Assembly: GCA_964427655.1 (NCBI GenBank)
Contig: CAYRWE010000001.1
Location: 1 to 64,000 of the forward strand
Direction: 5' to 3'
DNA length: 64,000 nucleotides
Source of the DNA: CAVQNQ01 sp964427655
GTDB lineage: Bacteria > Acidobacteriota > Terriglobia > Bryobacterales > Bryobacteraceae
Part shown: one piece after another, positions 53,087 to 61,904 of the stretch
How the letters are laid out: every line of letters begins with the position of its first letter
Position numbering within the stretch: position 1 is the stretch's first letter
Made by a program: the position numbers and the translations under genes
Notes under the pieces: generated by a model
The model's database searches: none
The model's input: only the letters and a program-made list of their open reading frames with translations
What the model was told of the DNA's origin: nothing

Positions 53087-53861
53087 CCAGAAGGGCGGCG
53101 TGGCCAAGACGACGACCACCTTGAGCCTGGCCCGCGAGTTCGCGGATCGGGGCTTGAAGGTGCTGCTGATCGATATCGATCCGCAGGGATCGATCGGCGC
53201 GACCCTGGGGTTGAAGGCAGCCAACTACCTGTACAGTTTCGTGATCTCGAACTACCGGTTCAAGGACTGCCTGGTGGCCGCGCACCCGAACATCGACGTG
53301 CTGTGCAGCAACCGCGAGACCACGGATATCGAAGGCATTCTGACGCCGCGGACGGGCCGCGAGCTGATCTTCCAGGTGCTGCTGACGCCGGTGGAAAAGG
53401 ATTACGACGCGGTTATCATCGACTGCCCGCCGGCCATTTCCTTGCTCCAGAGCTGCGCCCTGATGTACGCGCAGCAGATTCTGATACCACTGACCATGGA
53501 CCCGCTCAGCCTGCAGGGGGCCTACGCGGCCATCCAGACCTCGGCCACCTTGAACCGGCTGTTCAAGGCCGAGATCCAGCCGGTGGCGGTGGTGCCGGTG
53601 CAGGTGGACCGGCGGCTGCAAATGACGGACGTGATCCTGGACAGCCTGCAATCGCTGTCGCGGGAGTACAACATTCCGCTACTGCCGGCGGTGCGCACGG
53701 ATTCGACGGTTCCCAAGGCGACGCGGGCGCGCAAGTTCCTGGTGGACTTCGACCCGAAGTGCAAGGCCGTGGAAGATTACCGGCTGGTAGCCGATCAACT
53801 CTTGGAACATCTCAGGGGACAACTGAATGAGCGGCAGTACTCGCTCCCGGCAGAAGCATAA
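53064..53861 (+). CDS. parA: ParA-family partition ATPase
   Basis: A 265-residue ATPase. MIRLVIANQKGGVAKTTTTL is the deviant Walker A (KGGVAKTT) with its signature Lys. LLIDIDPQGSIGATLG is Walker A', and YDAVIIDCPPAISLLQSCAL Walker B. It has no N-terminal DNA-binding domain, so the small HTH protein just upstream may supply it, as in type Ib partition. GGAGG precedes its GTG start. The gene overlaps the next by 35 bases. The role in DNA segregation is well supported by family; the partner is not a recognisable ParB. Confidence 0.88.
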   Translation: MIRLVIANQKGGVAKTTTTLSLAREFADRGLKVLLIDIDPQGSIGATLGLKAANYLYSFVISNYRFKDCLVAAHPNIDVLCSNRETTDIEGILTPRTGRELIFQVLLTPVEKDYDAVIIDCPPAISLLQSCALMYAQQILIPLTMDPLSLQGAYAAIQTSATLNRLFKAEIQPVAVVPVQVDRRLQMTDVILDSLQSLSREYNIPLLPAVRTDSTVPKATRARKFLVDFDPKCKAVEDYRLVADQLLEHLRGQLNERQYSLPAEA

Positions 53862-55146
53862 GCTGGAGCCCATCAGCATCGAGGAGTTGGCCGGAACGAC
53901 TGGGATGTCGGGATTCTGCAGTTTTCTGACACGCGACAGCTCAATTCCGGTGCCGGCGCTGGATACGGTGGACAAAGAGGTCGCGACGGCCGCCGAAACG
54001 AGTGCACCTCTTTCGGGCGCGGCTGAAACAGGTGCATCTGACTCGCCTGCACCTGAAATCGGGGCGCTCGAACAAAGAGCACCTCAATCAGGTGCACTTG
54101 TTTCTGATGCGAGCGTGCCGCAATCGACTGTCTTCTCAGATGTAGATGCACTTGAATCGCGTGCGCCTGATTGGAGTGCGGCTGAACCAGATGCAGGCGA
54201 ATCAAGTGCACTCGATTCCATTCCTAGGCGCAGAGTTCGGATCCGCGAAGCCGTCACCGTACAGGATGGGCACTCGCTGGCCGAACAGGCCGTCTACGAT
54301 GCCATGTACCGGGCCGGGAAGCCTTATCAGGGAGATTCCCGGCTGCTGATCATTGGGCTGCGGACGCTGGCCGAGCTTTCCCGGATGGCCTACAGCAATT
54401 GCAAATCGAACGTGCGCTCGCTGGTCGCCAAGCTGGCCGTGGATGAGCGCCCCGGATTCAGCTACACCGAGGGCCGGACTTACATCATCTACAGCTTCCG
54501 GGAGATTCTGCGACGGCGCAAGGCGGCGGGCCTGACCCACGTGATCCGCACGCGCGGGGTGGCCTTCGTGGATCCGCTGACGGGGCACGAGATTTCGCGC
54601 GCCGCTTTAGGCGCGAGTGCAGCTCAATCAGGTGCACTCGAATCAGACGCGCGCGATTCGCAATCGAGTGCATCTGAACGAGATAGAACAGGTGCGCCTG
54701 GACGCGGCGAATCGAGTGCACTTCCAACGCCCGCATATATAAGGAATAGAAATCCTATCAGGAACACGGAAGAGGAATCGTCGTCCGGCCTGATGGCCAT
54801 CGTAGGAGCCCTGCGCCGCTACGTCCGGGATGTGGACGACGACATCGCCGCGGACCTTTGGCATCGATGCCTGGAGAACGCGCCCGATGCGCGCATCGAC
54901 GAAATCCTGCGCGTGATCCACCTAAAGGCGGGTAAGCCGGGCATTCGGGTGCCTTTGGGCTTTCTGCTTGCGGCCGTTCCGAAGTGCTTCAAAGGCGATT
55001 CCTACCGGCAGTTTCGGGCCGACCGCGAGCGGAGCAGGGAAGCCAGCCTGGAACGCGATCGGCTCTTTGCCGCCGAGATTCTGAAGAGCCCCGAAGCGGA
55101 TGAGGAGCAAAAGCAGTGGGCCCGCGAGGTCCTAGAGGCTGGCTGA
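53827..55146 (+). CDS. ParA-partner protein with winged-helix-like core and pentapeptide repeats
   Basis: A 439-residue protein of unrecognised family. Residues 60-130 are about a dozen imperfect pentapeptides of the type G-A-L-E-S. Residues 137-255 form a helical DNA-binding-like domain (SLAEQAVYDAMYRAGKPYQG, LIIGLRTLAELSRMAYSNCK, RTYIIYSFREILRRRKAAGL) that looks like a winged helix. A second set of pentapeptides fills residues 262-300. A C-terminal helical domain (ALRRYVRDVDDDIAADLWHR, PLGFLLAAVPKCF) follows. It sits where ParB is expected, overlapping parA. It may bind the centromere or act in replication control; this is inference. Confidence 0.7.
   Translation: MSGSTRSRQKHKLEPISIEELAGTTGMSGFCSFLTRDSSIPVPALDTVDKEVATAAETSAPLSGAAETGASDSPAPEIGALEQRAPQSGALVSDASVPQSTVFSDVDALESRAPDWSAAEPDAGESSALDSIPRRRVRIREAVTVQDGHSLAEQAVYDAMYRAGKPYQGDSRLLIIGLRTLAELSRMAYSNCKSNVRSLVAKLAVDERPGFSYTEGRTYIIYSFREILRRRKAAGLTHVIRTRGVAFVDPLTGHEISRAALGASAAQSGALESDARDSQSSASERDRTGAPGRGESSALPTPAYIRNRNPIRNTEEESSSGLMAIVGALRRYVRDVDDDIAADLWHRCLENAPDARIDEILRVIHLKAGKPGIRVPLGFLLAAVPKCFKGDSYRQFRADRERSREASLERDRLFAAEILKSPEADEEQKQWAREVLEAG
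54001..54219 (+). repeat. 15-bp repeat array 1 inside the ParA-partner gene
   Basis: About 12 degenerate copies of RGTGCACYTGAATCR, e.g. AGTGCACCTCTTTCG, GGTGCATCTGACTCG, GGTGCACTTGTTTCT, GATGCACTTGAATCG and AGTGCACTCGATTCC. The phase is mostly 15 bp, broken once by a 36-base segment near 54107-54142. The centre GTGCAC is a palindrome. In protein this reads x-A-x-E/D-x. Confidence 0.75.
54616..54729 (+). repeat. 15-bp repeat array 2 inside the ParA-partner gene
   Basis: About six copies of the same 15-bp unit (AGTGCAGCTCAATCA, GGTGCACTCGAATCA, AGTGCATCTGAACGA, GGTGCGCCTGGACGC, AGTGCACTTCCAACG), with two short interruptions. It is separated from array 1 by about 400 bases that code for the winged-helix-like core. 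Confidence 0.7.
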
Positions 55147-55276
55147 GGACGCCCCTTTATCGCGGCGGTTGTGCGCATGTGCGTAAAATGCGACGACTGG
55201 GAGAGCAATTGGCGGCGTACGGGTGTTAGTGGGCTTGAGGCCTTAGGCTGGCGAATACACGATAAGGATACATACC

Positions 55277-56179
55277 GTGCTATCTTCGAACCCGATCAAC
55301 GAGCTTGCTCTAGTGCCTGCTTCCGACCTCTCGCTCGCCCATAATGGGGATCAAGACGACCGCCTGGTCCAGCTCTGGCTCTCGCTGAAGTCCAGCCAAG
55401 CCACCCGCCGTGCCTATGCCGCCGAGATCGGGCGCTTTCGGACGTTCACCCGCAAGCCGGTCGCCCAGGTTACGCTGGCCGATTTGCAGGAATACGCCGC
55501 GCACCTGGGTGAGGGGAGTCTCAAGCCCGCCAGCCAGAACCGCGCCTTGACGGCCATCAAGTCGCTGCTCTCCTTTGGCCAGGAGACGGGCTACCTGCCT
55601 TACAACGTGGGAGCCGCCGTCAAGCTCCGGCCTAGCCGCGACGGCCTGGCGCAGCGCATCCTGGAGGAGAGCGAGGTGGCCAAGCTCATCGAAGCGGCCC
55701 CGGAGGGCCGCGACCGGCTTCTGCTCAAGCTGCTGTATGTTTCCGGCGCGCGCGTCAGCGAATTGTGCGGACTGAAGTGGTGCGACGCCATGGCGCGCCA
55801 GCACGGCGGCCAGATCACGGTGTTCGGCAAGGGCGGCAAGACCCGTACGATTCTGCTGAAAGCCAAAGTCTGGGAGCAGCTCATGGCCCTCAGGGGCGAG
55901 GCGCGCGCGACGGATGCCGTTTTTCCCAGCCGCAAGGGCGGGGGAGCGCTCGATGTCTCGCAGGCCCGCCGCATCGTCTATGCGGCCGCCCGCAAGGCCG
56001 GCTTGGGCAAGAAGGTATCGCCCCACTGGATGCGCCACGCCCATGCCAGCCACGCCCTCGACCGCAGCGCGCCCATCCATCTGGTCCAGGCCACCCTTGG
56101 GCACGCCTCGGTCTCCACTACCGGGCGCTACCTGCACGCGCGACCCAACGAAAGCTCCAGCTTTTATTTGCCCGATTGA
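55277..56179 (+). CDS. Tyrosine recombinase (XerC/XerD-like)
   Basis: A 300-residue integrase. The N-terminal SAM-like core-binding domain spans residues 28-115 (AYAAEIGRFRTFTRKPVAQV). The catalytic domain has the first Arg in LLYVSGARVSELCGL, Lys in GKGGKTRTI, His-x-x-Arg in SPHWMRHAHASHAL, the second His in LGHASVSTTGRYLH, and the Tyr nucleophile in GRYLHA. All catalytic residues are present. AAGGA precedes its GTG start. Beside parA and its partner it most likely resolves plasmid multimers rather than inserting DNA. The similarity is to Xer proteins; no dif site is identified. Confidence 0.87.
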   Translation: MLSSNPINELALVPASDLSLAHNGDQDDRLVQLWLSLKSSQATRRAYAAEIGRFRTFTRKPVAQVTLADLQEYAAHLGEGSLKPASQNRALTAIKSLLSFGQETGYLPYNVGAAVKLRPSRDGLAQRILEESEVAKLIEAAPEGRDRLLLKLLYVSGARVSELCGLKWCDAMARQHGGQITVFGKGGKTRTILLKAKVWEQLMALRGEARATDAVFPSRKGGGALDVSQARRIVYAAARKAGLGKKVSPHWMRHAHASHALDRSAPIHLVQATLGHASVSTTGRYLHARPNESSSFYLPD

Positions 56180-56250
56180 GGCACCGCCATGGATACCGTT
56201 AGCGTTCCAGCGTGGAGAACCAGCGCGACGCCAGCCACGGGAGTCGGCCG

Positions 56251-57357
56251 TTGAAACTCCGCCCGCTTGTACTGGCCCTGGTTTGCCTGGCCGGCATTGG
56301 CTGTAACCTGTTCATCCTCGGACCGGGGCTAATCAACACCGTGCGCGCGCATAACGATTTCATGGGGCTGTACCCGGGCGGCAGGCTGGCCGGCGGATCG
56401 GGAGTTTACGATCCGGCTCAATCGGCCGCGGTCGAGCGGCAGGCCGTGGGTTATGCGAACCCGCGCCTGGTCTTTTGCCGGCCGCCTTACTATGCCGGCC
56501 TGATGTGGCCGCTGGCCAGACTTCCCTACTTCCCGGCTTATCTCGCGTTTCAGGCCCTCATGCTGGCCGCCCTTGCGGTTTTCGTCCGGATGGCGCCCGG
56601 GATGGGCTGGCAAACCAGGCTGGCCGCAACCTGCTGGTCGCTGCCGCTGGCCGCCGCTTTCGCCATCGCCCAGGATGTCGCGGTGCTGCTGGCCGTCGTG
56701 GCCGTGACGCTGCGCTTGTTGAACCGAAGGCGGGATTTCGCGGCCGGGCTGCTGTTTTCCCTCTGCGCCATCAAGCCGCACCTGTTTCTGCTGGTACCCG
56801 TTTGGATTCTGGCGCGGCGTTTGTGGAGCTTCGCCGGCGGGCTGGCGGTGGGCGGAGCGGGGCTGGCGCTGCTCTCGCTCGCGGCGACCGGCCCCGGCGG
56901 CTTCGCGGCATTCCTGCGCACGGCCACCTCCCCGATGGTCAATCCCGGCCTCGCCGTCATGCCCAACCTGAACGGACTGTTCGAGGGGAACCGGGGCCTC
57001 GAATTGGCCGGCGCGCTGGCGGTCGCGGCCCTGGTCTGGCTGGCGGCGCGCCGCGGCAGCCACGCTTGGGCGCTGGGCGCGATGCTGGTGGGCAGTCTGC
57101 TGACCAGCCATCACGCCTATATTGCGGATTGCGCGCTTCTGCTGCCCGCGCTGCTGGCGATGGCTTCGGAAACGGAGCGCGCCTGGCAGCGGAACCTGGC
57201 CCTGTTTTTGATGGCGCCGATCGTCTATATGGGGATGCTGGCGGGCCCCGTTATTTTGGTTACGCGCCTCGCGTTGATCGCGCTGTGCGTCAGTTTTGCG
57301 GCGGCGCCACGGGGGTACGCCGAGGCGGCGGTCAATTCTGCAAGCTCAGGCCGGTAG
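56251..57357 (+). CDS. Family 87 glycosyltransferase-like membrane protein (DUF2029)
   Basis: A 368-residue protein with about 10 hydrophobic segments. NDFMGLYPGGRLAGGSGVYD near residue 35 holds the acidic Asp of GT87/GT-C enzymes (as in 'DF..Y...G'). VFCRPPYYAGLMWPLARLPY, CAIKPHLFLLVPVWILARRL and NLNGLFEGNRGLE are typical of alpha-mannosyltransferases that use polyprenyl-phosphate sugars. The TTG at 56251 follows GGGAG at good spacing; a GTG 13 codons upstream is an alternative. Its end overlaps the convergent beta-helix gene by 26 bases. Confidence 0.78.
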   Translation: MKLRPLVLALVCLAGIGCNLFILGPGLINTVRAHNDFMGLYPGGRLAGGSGVYDPAQSAAVERQAVGYANPRLVFCRPPYYAGLMWPLARLPYFPAYLAFQALMLAALAVFVRMAPGMGWQTRLAATCWSLPLAAAFAIAQDVAVLLAVVAVTLRLLNRRRDFAAGLLFSLCAIKPHLFLLVPVWILARRLWSFAGGLAVGGAGLALLSLAATGPGGFAAFLRTATSPMVNPGLAVMPNLNGLFEGNRGLELAGALAVAALVWLAARRGSHAWALGAMLVGSLLTSHHAYIADCALLLPALLAMASETERAWQRNLALFLMAPIVYMGMLAGPVILVTRLALIALCVSFAAAPRGYAEAAVNSASSGR

Positions 57358-59815
57358 AGGTTGTGGCGCCGGCGTACGATGCGGTGATCACGGCACCGGC
57401 GGCCGCCTGGATGGTCCGGGCCGTCACCGCGAAAGCCGCGCTGGTAGAGCCGGCCGGAACGATAACTGTCTCCGGTACAGCCAACATGCCGGTATTCACA
57501 AACAGCATGATGGCGGCTCCCGCCGCCGGAGCCGCGCCGGTCAGGGTGACGGTACAGCTCGTGGATTCGCCGGACGTCAGCCCGCCTCCACAGCTCAAGC
57601 CAGCCAGAGCCGCCGGGGCGGGGAAGACAGCCGGAGGGCCCGTGGACGCCTGCAACAGAATACTGGCGGTCAGGGAACTGGTTGCCAGATTCGCCGCCAG
57701 AACCGCCGTGGCGCTCGCGGATACGGTGCCGGCCGTAGCCGTGAAGCTGGCGGCGGCGCTCCCCGAAGGGATTGTCGCGCTCACTGGAACCGTCAGCAGC
57801 GGCGTGCCGCTCGAAAGCGCTACGGATGTGCCGCCGGCAGGAGCCGGAGCGCTCAGCGTCACGGTACAGGTGCCGGAACCGCCCGACGAGAGGCCCGCGG
57901 AAGCGCAGCCGAAGGAAGCCAGGTTCCCGGAAGACGAGCCCCCGCCCGCGGCGCCGCTGGAGGTCTGCAAGTTGAGGGTGGCGCCCACGGAATTCGCTCC
58001 CAGAGTCGCGGACAGCACCGCCGTGCCGGGCAGCGAAAGCAGCCCGTTGGACGCCGTGTAACTGGCCTTGGAGGCGCCTCCCGGCACGGTGATCGAGGCG
58101 GGAACCGAAACCCCGCCGTCGCTCGTCGATAATGCGACCGTGACGCCGCTCGAGGGAGCCAAACCGCTCAGCGTCACGGTGCAGGTGCTGGAAGCTCCCG
58201 GCGGCAGGCTGCCCGGAGCGCACGCCAGGCCGGCGAGAGTCACGGCCGCGCCGGAACCGGACCCCGGCGTCCCGCCCGATCCGGAGGGTGTGCTTTCGAG
58301 CGCACCGGCATCGGGCGCCGAGCCGCGCGCAACCCGCCGGATATCGAGCGCCGGCGCAGCCGAGGCGAGCGCCAGAGCCAGAGCCGGACTGCCCATCTGT
58401 AGCGTGAAATCGTAATTGTCCGGCAGGCCGTACCAGGCCGTCTGGGCAGCGTTGAACAAAGGGTCGCCCGATAAGTTCCCGCCCTTGAGCGAATCCCACG
58501 CGTTCAGCGCCGCGAAGCTGAAATTGGTCCCGTTGTAACTGAGATAGGGAGCGCCGCCGGAGATCCACATCACATTGTTGCGAATGGTCGCGGTGTTCAG
58601 ATAGAGATTCTGAACGAACAAGAAAACCGGGTAGTTCTGCGTGACGAAGATATTGTTTTCGAAGGTGTGATTGGCCAGGCTGACAGGGAAGCCGCCGTTA
58701 TCGATGTCGATGGCCGGCTCGGTAATGGCCGTGCCCGTGGGGTCGCTGGCGCCCACCCAGCAGGTGTTATTGACGAACGTGTCGTTGGTCTGGTCGTACG
58801 GGTTGATGTTCTCGGTGGAGTCGCCGGCATAATCCCAGATGAGCATGCAGTTGCGGCCGTTACCGAACATGATGTTATTCGAAATCGTCGAGTAAGATAC
58901 GCCTTCCAGGAACGACAGAGCGGAGAGCAGGTTGGTGTGGATGATATTGGAATCCACAAGCAGGTTAGTCACTCGTCCGTTGTGCTGCAGGCCGTTGTAA
59001 TTCGACCGGTAAATCAGGTTGTAGCGTACCGTGATATTCGTATTGGGGATGTCGCGCGAACCGAGATAAATGCCGTGCTCCAGGGTGATGTCGTGGAACG
59101 TGGAGCGCTCGATCAGGACGTTCGACATATTGTTCATGGCCAGCATGCCGCGCCCGCGCTGGCGGACCTCGATCCCGCGGATGACCACGTTGTTGGACGG
59201 ATCGCCAAAGAACAGGCCGTCGCCCAATCCCGTGGCGCTGTTCTGGAGGATCAGGCCATCGATCACGATATTGCTTTGGCCGACGAACTGAATTCCCTCG
59301 CCGGGCTGATCGAGAATCGCCTGCTCTCCCGGATAGGCCATCAGAATAATCGGGTTTCCCGGCGTGCCGCCGATGGTAAGGGTCGGCGCATCGGAGTAGG
59401 TTCCGGCGCGCCAGATGACCGCGTCTCCGGGTTCGAGGACTTGCGCCACGCCGTTCCAGGAGGCATAGGGCTGGGCCTCGTTATTGGGCTGGCCGGCGGG
59501 ATCGCTGCCAGTTCCGGAAATGAACAACAGGCGGGTGGGGGTGTAGCCGAGGTGTGCGAGCAGGGCCGCCGTGCTGCCGTACTTAGCCAAGGCGGTGGCC
59601 GAGGTGTTGACGGTGGGGTCGTTATCGTCGGCATCCGGTCCCAGGGGCGAGCCGGGGCCGTAGCCATCGCAATCCCAATCGATCACCGTGGGAGTGGTGC
59701 AGCCGGGGCCCTGGGGCAAAGGCTGGGCGCGGGCTGGAAGGCTGGCGAGGCACGCCAGGAGGAGGATACAGGCTAGCTTCGCGGCGCGACTAGGGCAAGC
59801 TAAAGCATGCCCCAC
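57332..59815 (-). CDS. Secreted beta-helix protein with MopE-like motif and Ig-like repeats
   Basis: An 827-residue protein. Signal peptide text (AAKLACILLLACLASLPARA) is followed by GCTTPTVIDWDCDGYGPGSP, the acidic metal-binding block shared with the left-edge gene. Residues about 100-460 form a right-handed beta-helix (NIVIDGLILQNSATGLGDGL, NVVIRGIEVRQRGRGMLAMN, NITVRYNLIYRSNYNGLQHN), as in polysaccharide lyases or epimerases. Three Ig-like repeats of about 95 residues end the protein, each with xxSCTVTLSAPAPAGG-like text. No start fits well: GTG 59815 lies inside a dispersed palindrome. It likely acts on or binds polysaccharide outside the cell. Confidence 0.78.
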   Translation of the reverse strand: MGHALACPSRAAKLACILLLACLASLPARAQPLPQGPGCTTPTVIDWDCDGYGPGSPLGPDADDNDPTVNTSATALAKYGSTAALLAHLGYTPTRLLFISGTGSDPAGQPNNEAQPYASWNGVAQVLEPGDAVIWRAGTYSDAPTLTIGGTPGNPIILMAYPGEQAILDQPGEGIQFVGQSNIVIDGLILQNSATGLGDGLFFGDPSNNVVIRGIEVRQRGRGMLAMNNMSNVLIERSTFHDITLEHGIYLGSRDIPNTNITVRYNLIYRSNYNGLQHNGRVTNLLVDSNIIHTNLLSALSFLEGVSYSTISNNIMFGNGRNCMLIWDYAGDSTENINPYDQTNDTFVNNTCWVGASDPTGTAITEPAIDIDNGGFPVSLANHTFENNIFVTQNYPVFLFVQNLYLNTATIRNNVMWISGGAPYLSYNGTNFSFAALNAWDSLKGGNLSGDPLFNAAQTAWYGLPDNYDFTLQMGSPALALALASAAPALDIRRVARGSAPDAGALESTPSGSGGTPGSGSGAAVTLAGLACAPGSLPPGASSTCTVTLSGLAPSSGVTVALSTSDGGVSVPASITVPGGASKASYTASNGLLSLPGTAVLSATLGANSVGATLNLQTSSGAAGGGSSSGNLASFGCASAGLSSGGSGTCTVTLSAPAPAGGTSVALSSGTPLLTVPVSATIPSGSAAASFTATAGTVSASATAVLAANLATSSLTASILLQASTGPPAVFPAPAALAGLSCGGGLTSGESTSCTVTLTGAAPAAGAAIMLFVNTGMLAVPETVIVPAGSTSAAFAVTARTIQAAAGAVITASYAGATTSTGLSLQN
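59793..59815 (-). repeat. REP-like palindrome, copy 3
   Basis: On the minus strand this is GGGGCATGCTTTAGCTTGCC as at 17039 and 32163. It overlaps the predicted start codon and first codons of the beta-helix gene, giving GHALACP as part of its signal peptide. Confidence 0.7.
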
Positions 59816-59934
59816 CTGCAGAGCGGTCTCCGAGTGCTGAAGCTGACCGGTGGGCGCTTTCACTTTGCGTAGAGTTAGGGCAAAACGAGTACCATCCGCG
59901 CGCGGGCCCTTAAACGCACCGGCGGGCGGCAGTT

Positions 59935-61623
59935 TCACGGGTGCACTTCGATGGAGCTTTGAATCTTCTCGATCGGAAGCACCAGGCCGGGCTCGGGACG
60001 CGCCGCCGCAGACGTAAAGCGGTAGATGCGGAGGTGCCCTCTCCAGCGCGGGCGCGAGGAATTGAGCGCCAGGACCCGTTCGAGCCGCATCGAGGGGGTG
60101 GGGCCGGCCATAAGCTCCGACCATTTCTGGGGATTCCCGGTATCCTCAAGCACCACCCAGTTGATGGCGTAGCGCCGGCAGAAATCCTCGAAGGCCGCCG
60201 CGGGGAAGACTTCCGGGGCCAGTTTCTGAGCCGGGATCACGGTGGTCTGAAGCCGGGCATCGAGCGCGCGTACCGCGAAAATGAAATTGCCGTCGGCATC
60301 TCCTCCGTAAAGCACGCGCTGGGGAGCCGGGCGCACCACTACGGACGCGGCTTCGGCGGGGCCGCGCAGAAACTCGGGGTGAAACCAGCAGCCGGCGATG
60401 AACCAGGCGGCGGCCATGGCCACCGGTATCCGCCAGGCGCGCGCGGGGCCGGCGAGCAGTTCGCTGCCGCGCAGAACCACGGCATACGCGGCCACCACGG
60501 CCGGTGGAAAGAAGAAGAACAGATAGCGCTCGGTGTGGGGACCCACGGCCATCAGCACGGCTCCGATGGCTACCATCCAGGCCAAGTACAGCTCGATTTT
60601 CAGTCCGCGCCACGCGCCGCGCCGGAACGACAATGCCAGCAAGGCCGCTGTGCCGAGGGCGAACAGGCCCGGCCATCCGAGGAGCTCATGGGCGAGCGCC
60701 GGCCCGTAGTAGTTCAGGTTGCCTTGGAACGCCAGCCAGATGCTGGTGGGCGTCAGGGGAGCCTGGTCCACGCCGGTCCGGTTAAACGGCGCGGATAGCG
60801 ACATCAGCGCTTTCACCGCCAGTGCGAAGAGCGCCGTGGAGATCCAGAAATTGCGGGAAAACAGCAGGCGCCAGCGGCCGGTGGCCAGGAAATAGAGCGG
60901 CGGGACGGCCAGCAGAAAGACGGCGAACTGCTTGGTCCACACCGCCGCGGCGCCCAGCGTGGCAAACAGCAGGGCGCGGCCCAGCGGATATTCGCGGCCG
61001 GCATCGCGCAGGCAATAGAGCGCCGCCAGGGCGAAGGCCATGGCCGGAAACTCCAGCATGACGTCGGTCGACACCAACTGCGAATTCCACAACGAAAGGA
61101 CCGTGACGGAGGCGCACAGAGCCAGCACATCCGAATGGTGGGTGGCCGCGACCAGGCGATAGAGCAGCACGGTGCACACCGCCACGGCCAGCGCGACCGC
61201 CAGGCGGGCCGCCAGCAGGTTCACACCGAAGACGAAATAGAACAAAGCCTCGATGGCCGGGAACAGGGGCGGGTGGTAGGGCATCGAAAGAGCCGGCAGG
61301 CGCCCGTAATATTCCTTGCCGTAGGCGATCGGGTGGGCGATCCGGCCGCTGAGCAACAAGTCGTGCACGAATGCGCCGTTCATGGCATGCCGGGCGGCGT
61401 CGGTGTCCACGACGTTGCGGCTCTCCACGCCGCGCAGCGAGAGCAGCGCGAACAGCACGGCCAGCAGGTAGGGCGTCCAGGCGGGCAGGTGCGCACGAGC
61501 CGGGCGCGCGGATGGCGAATCCGGAGCTAGGTCTGGTGCCACGGTCCCGAAGGCCTCGCGGCCGCGGCGCGCCGGCATGGCGGCGTCGGAGGCGGGACAA
61601 AGTGTGGGGCGTGGATCGGGCAT
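59935..61623 (-). CDS. Family 39-type membrane glycosyltransferase (ArnT/PMT-like)
   Basis: A 562-residue protein. A 45-residue proline/alanine-rich cytoplasmic tail precedes about 11 membrane helices. The first periplasmic loop has VVDTDAARHAMNGAFVHDLL, the acidic motif of GT-C enzymes, and ALSMPYHPPLFPAIEALFYF, typical of the GT39/GT83 family. A soluble periplasmic C-terminal domain of about 130 residues follows (GGDADGNFIFAVRALDARLQ). It should use a polyprenyl-phosphate sugar, perhaps made by the DPM-like proteins at 27299 or 29575, to decorate lipid, polysaccharide or protein in the periplasm. Confidence 0.82.
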   Translation of the reverse strand: MPDPRPTLCPASDAAMPARRGREAFGTVAPDLAPDSPSARPARAHLPAWTPYLLAVLFALLSLRGVESRNVVDTDAARHAMNGAFVHDLLLSGRIAHPIAYGKEYYGRLPALSMPYHPPLFPAIEALFYFVFGVNLLAARLAVALAVAVCTVLLYRLVAATHHSDVLALCASVTVLSLWNSQLVSTDVMLEFPAMAFALAALYCLRDAGREYPLGRALLFATLGAAAVWTKQFAVFLLAVPPLYFLATGRWRLLFSRNFWISTALFALAVKALMSLSAPFNRTGVDQAPLTPTSIWLAFQGNLNYYGPALAHELLGWPGLFALGTAALLALSFRRGAWRGLKIELYLAWMVAIGAVLMAVGPHTERYLFFFFPPAVVAAYAVVLRGSELLAGPARAWRIPVAMAAAWFIAGCWFHPEFLRGPAEAASVVVRPAPQRVLYGGDADGNFIFAVRALDARLQTTVIPAQKLAPEVFPAAAFEDFCRRYAINWVVLEDTGNPQKWSELMAGPTPSMRLERVLALNSSRPRWRGHLRIYRFTSAAARPEPGLVLPIEKIQSSIEVHP

Positions 61624-61904
61624 GGCTGCCCGGAGTGCTGCAACCCGTCCTCCACGGCGACTCGCCGCCCCGGAACCTTGATGGCAGCGGACGAGCCGGC
61701 ATCCACGGCGTCCCCGAGTCGCGGGTATCCGTCCCAGTTTCTTGAAGTTCCGCCCGTTCTTTAGGAAGCTGGCACCCGATTTATATCCAGCCTTTCAGTT
61801 TGTAATAGACCAAGCCCGCGTATTCGTACGTGGCATGGTACGCCAGCGCAATGGCCGAGCGGAAATAATCGGGACCGTGGCAGGGGAGTTGCCAAACGTT
61901 CTGC

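Noticed and set aside
55147..55276. dif-like recombination site before the tyrosine recombinase
   Set aside because: Short dyads such as TGTGCGCATGTGCG are present, but nothing matches the 11-6-11 layout of a dif site well enough to report.
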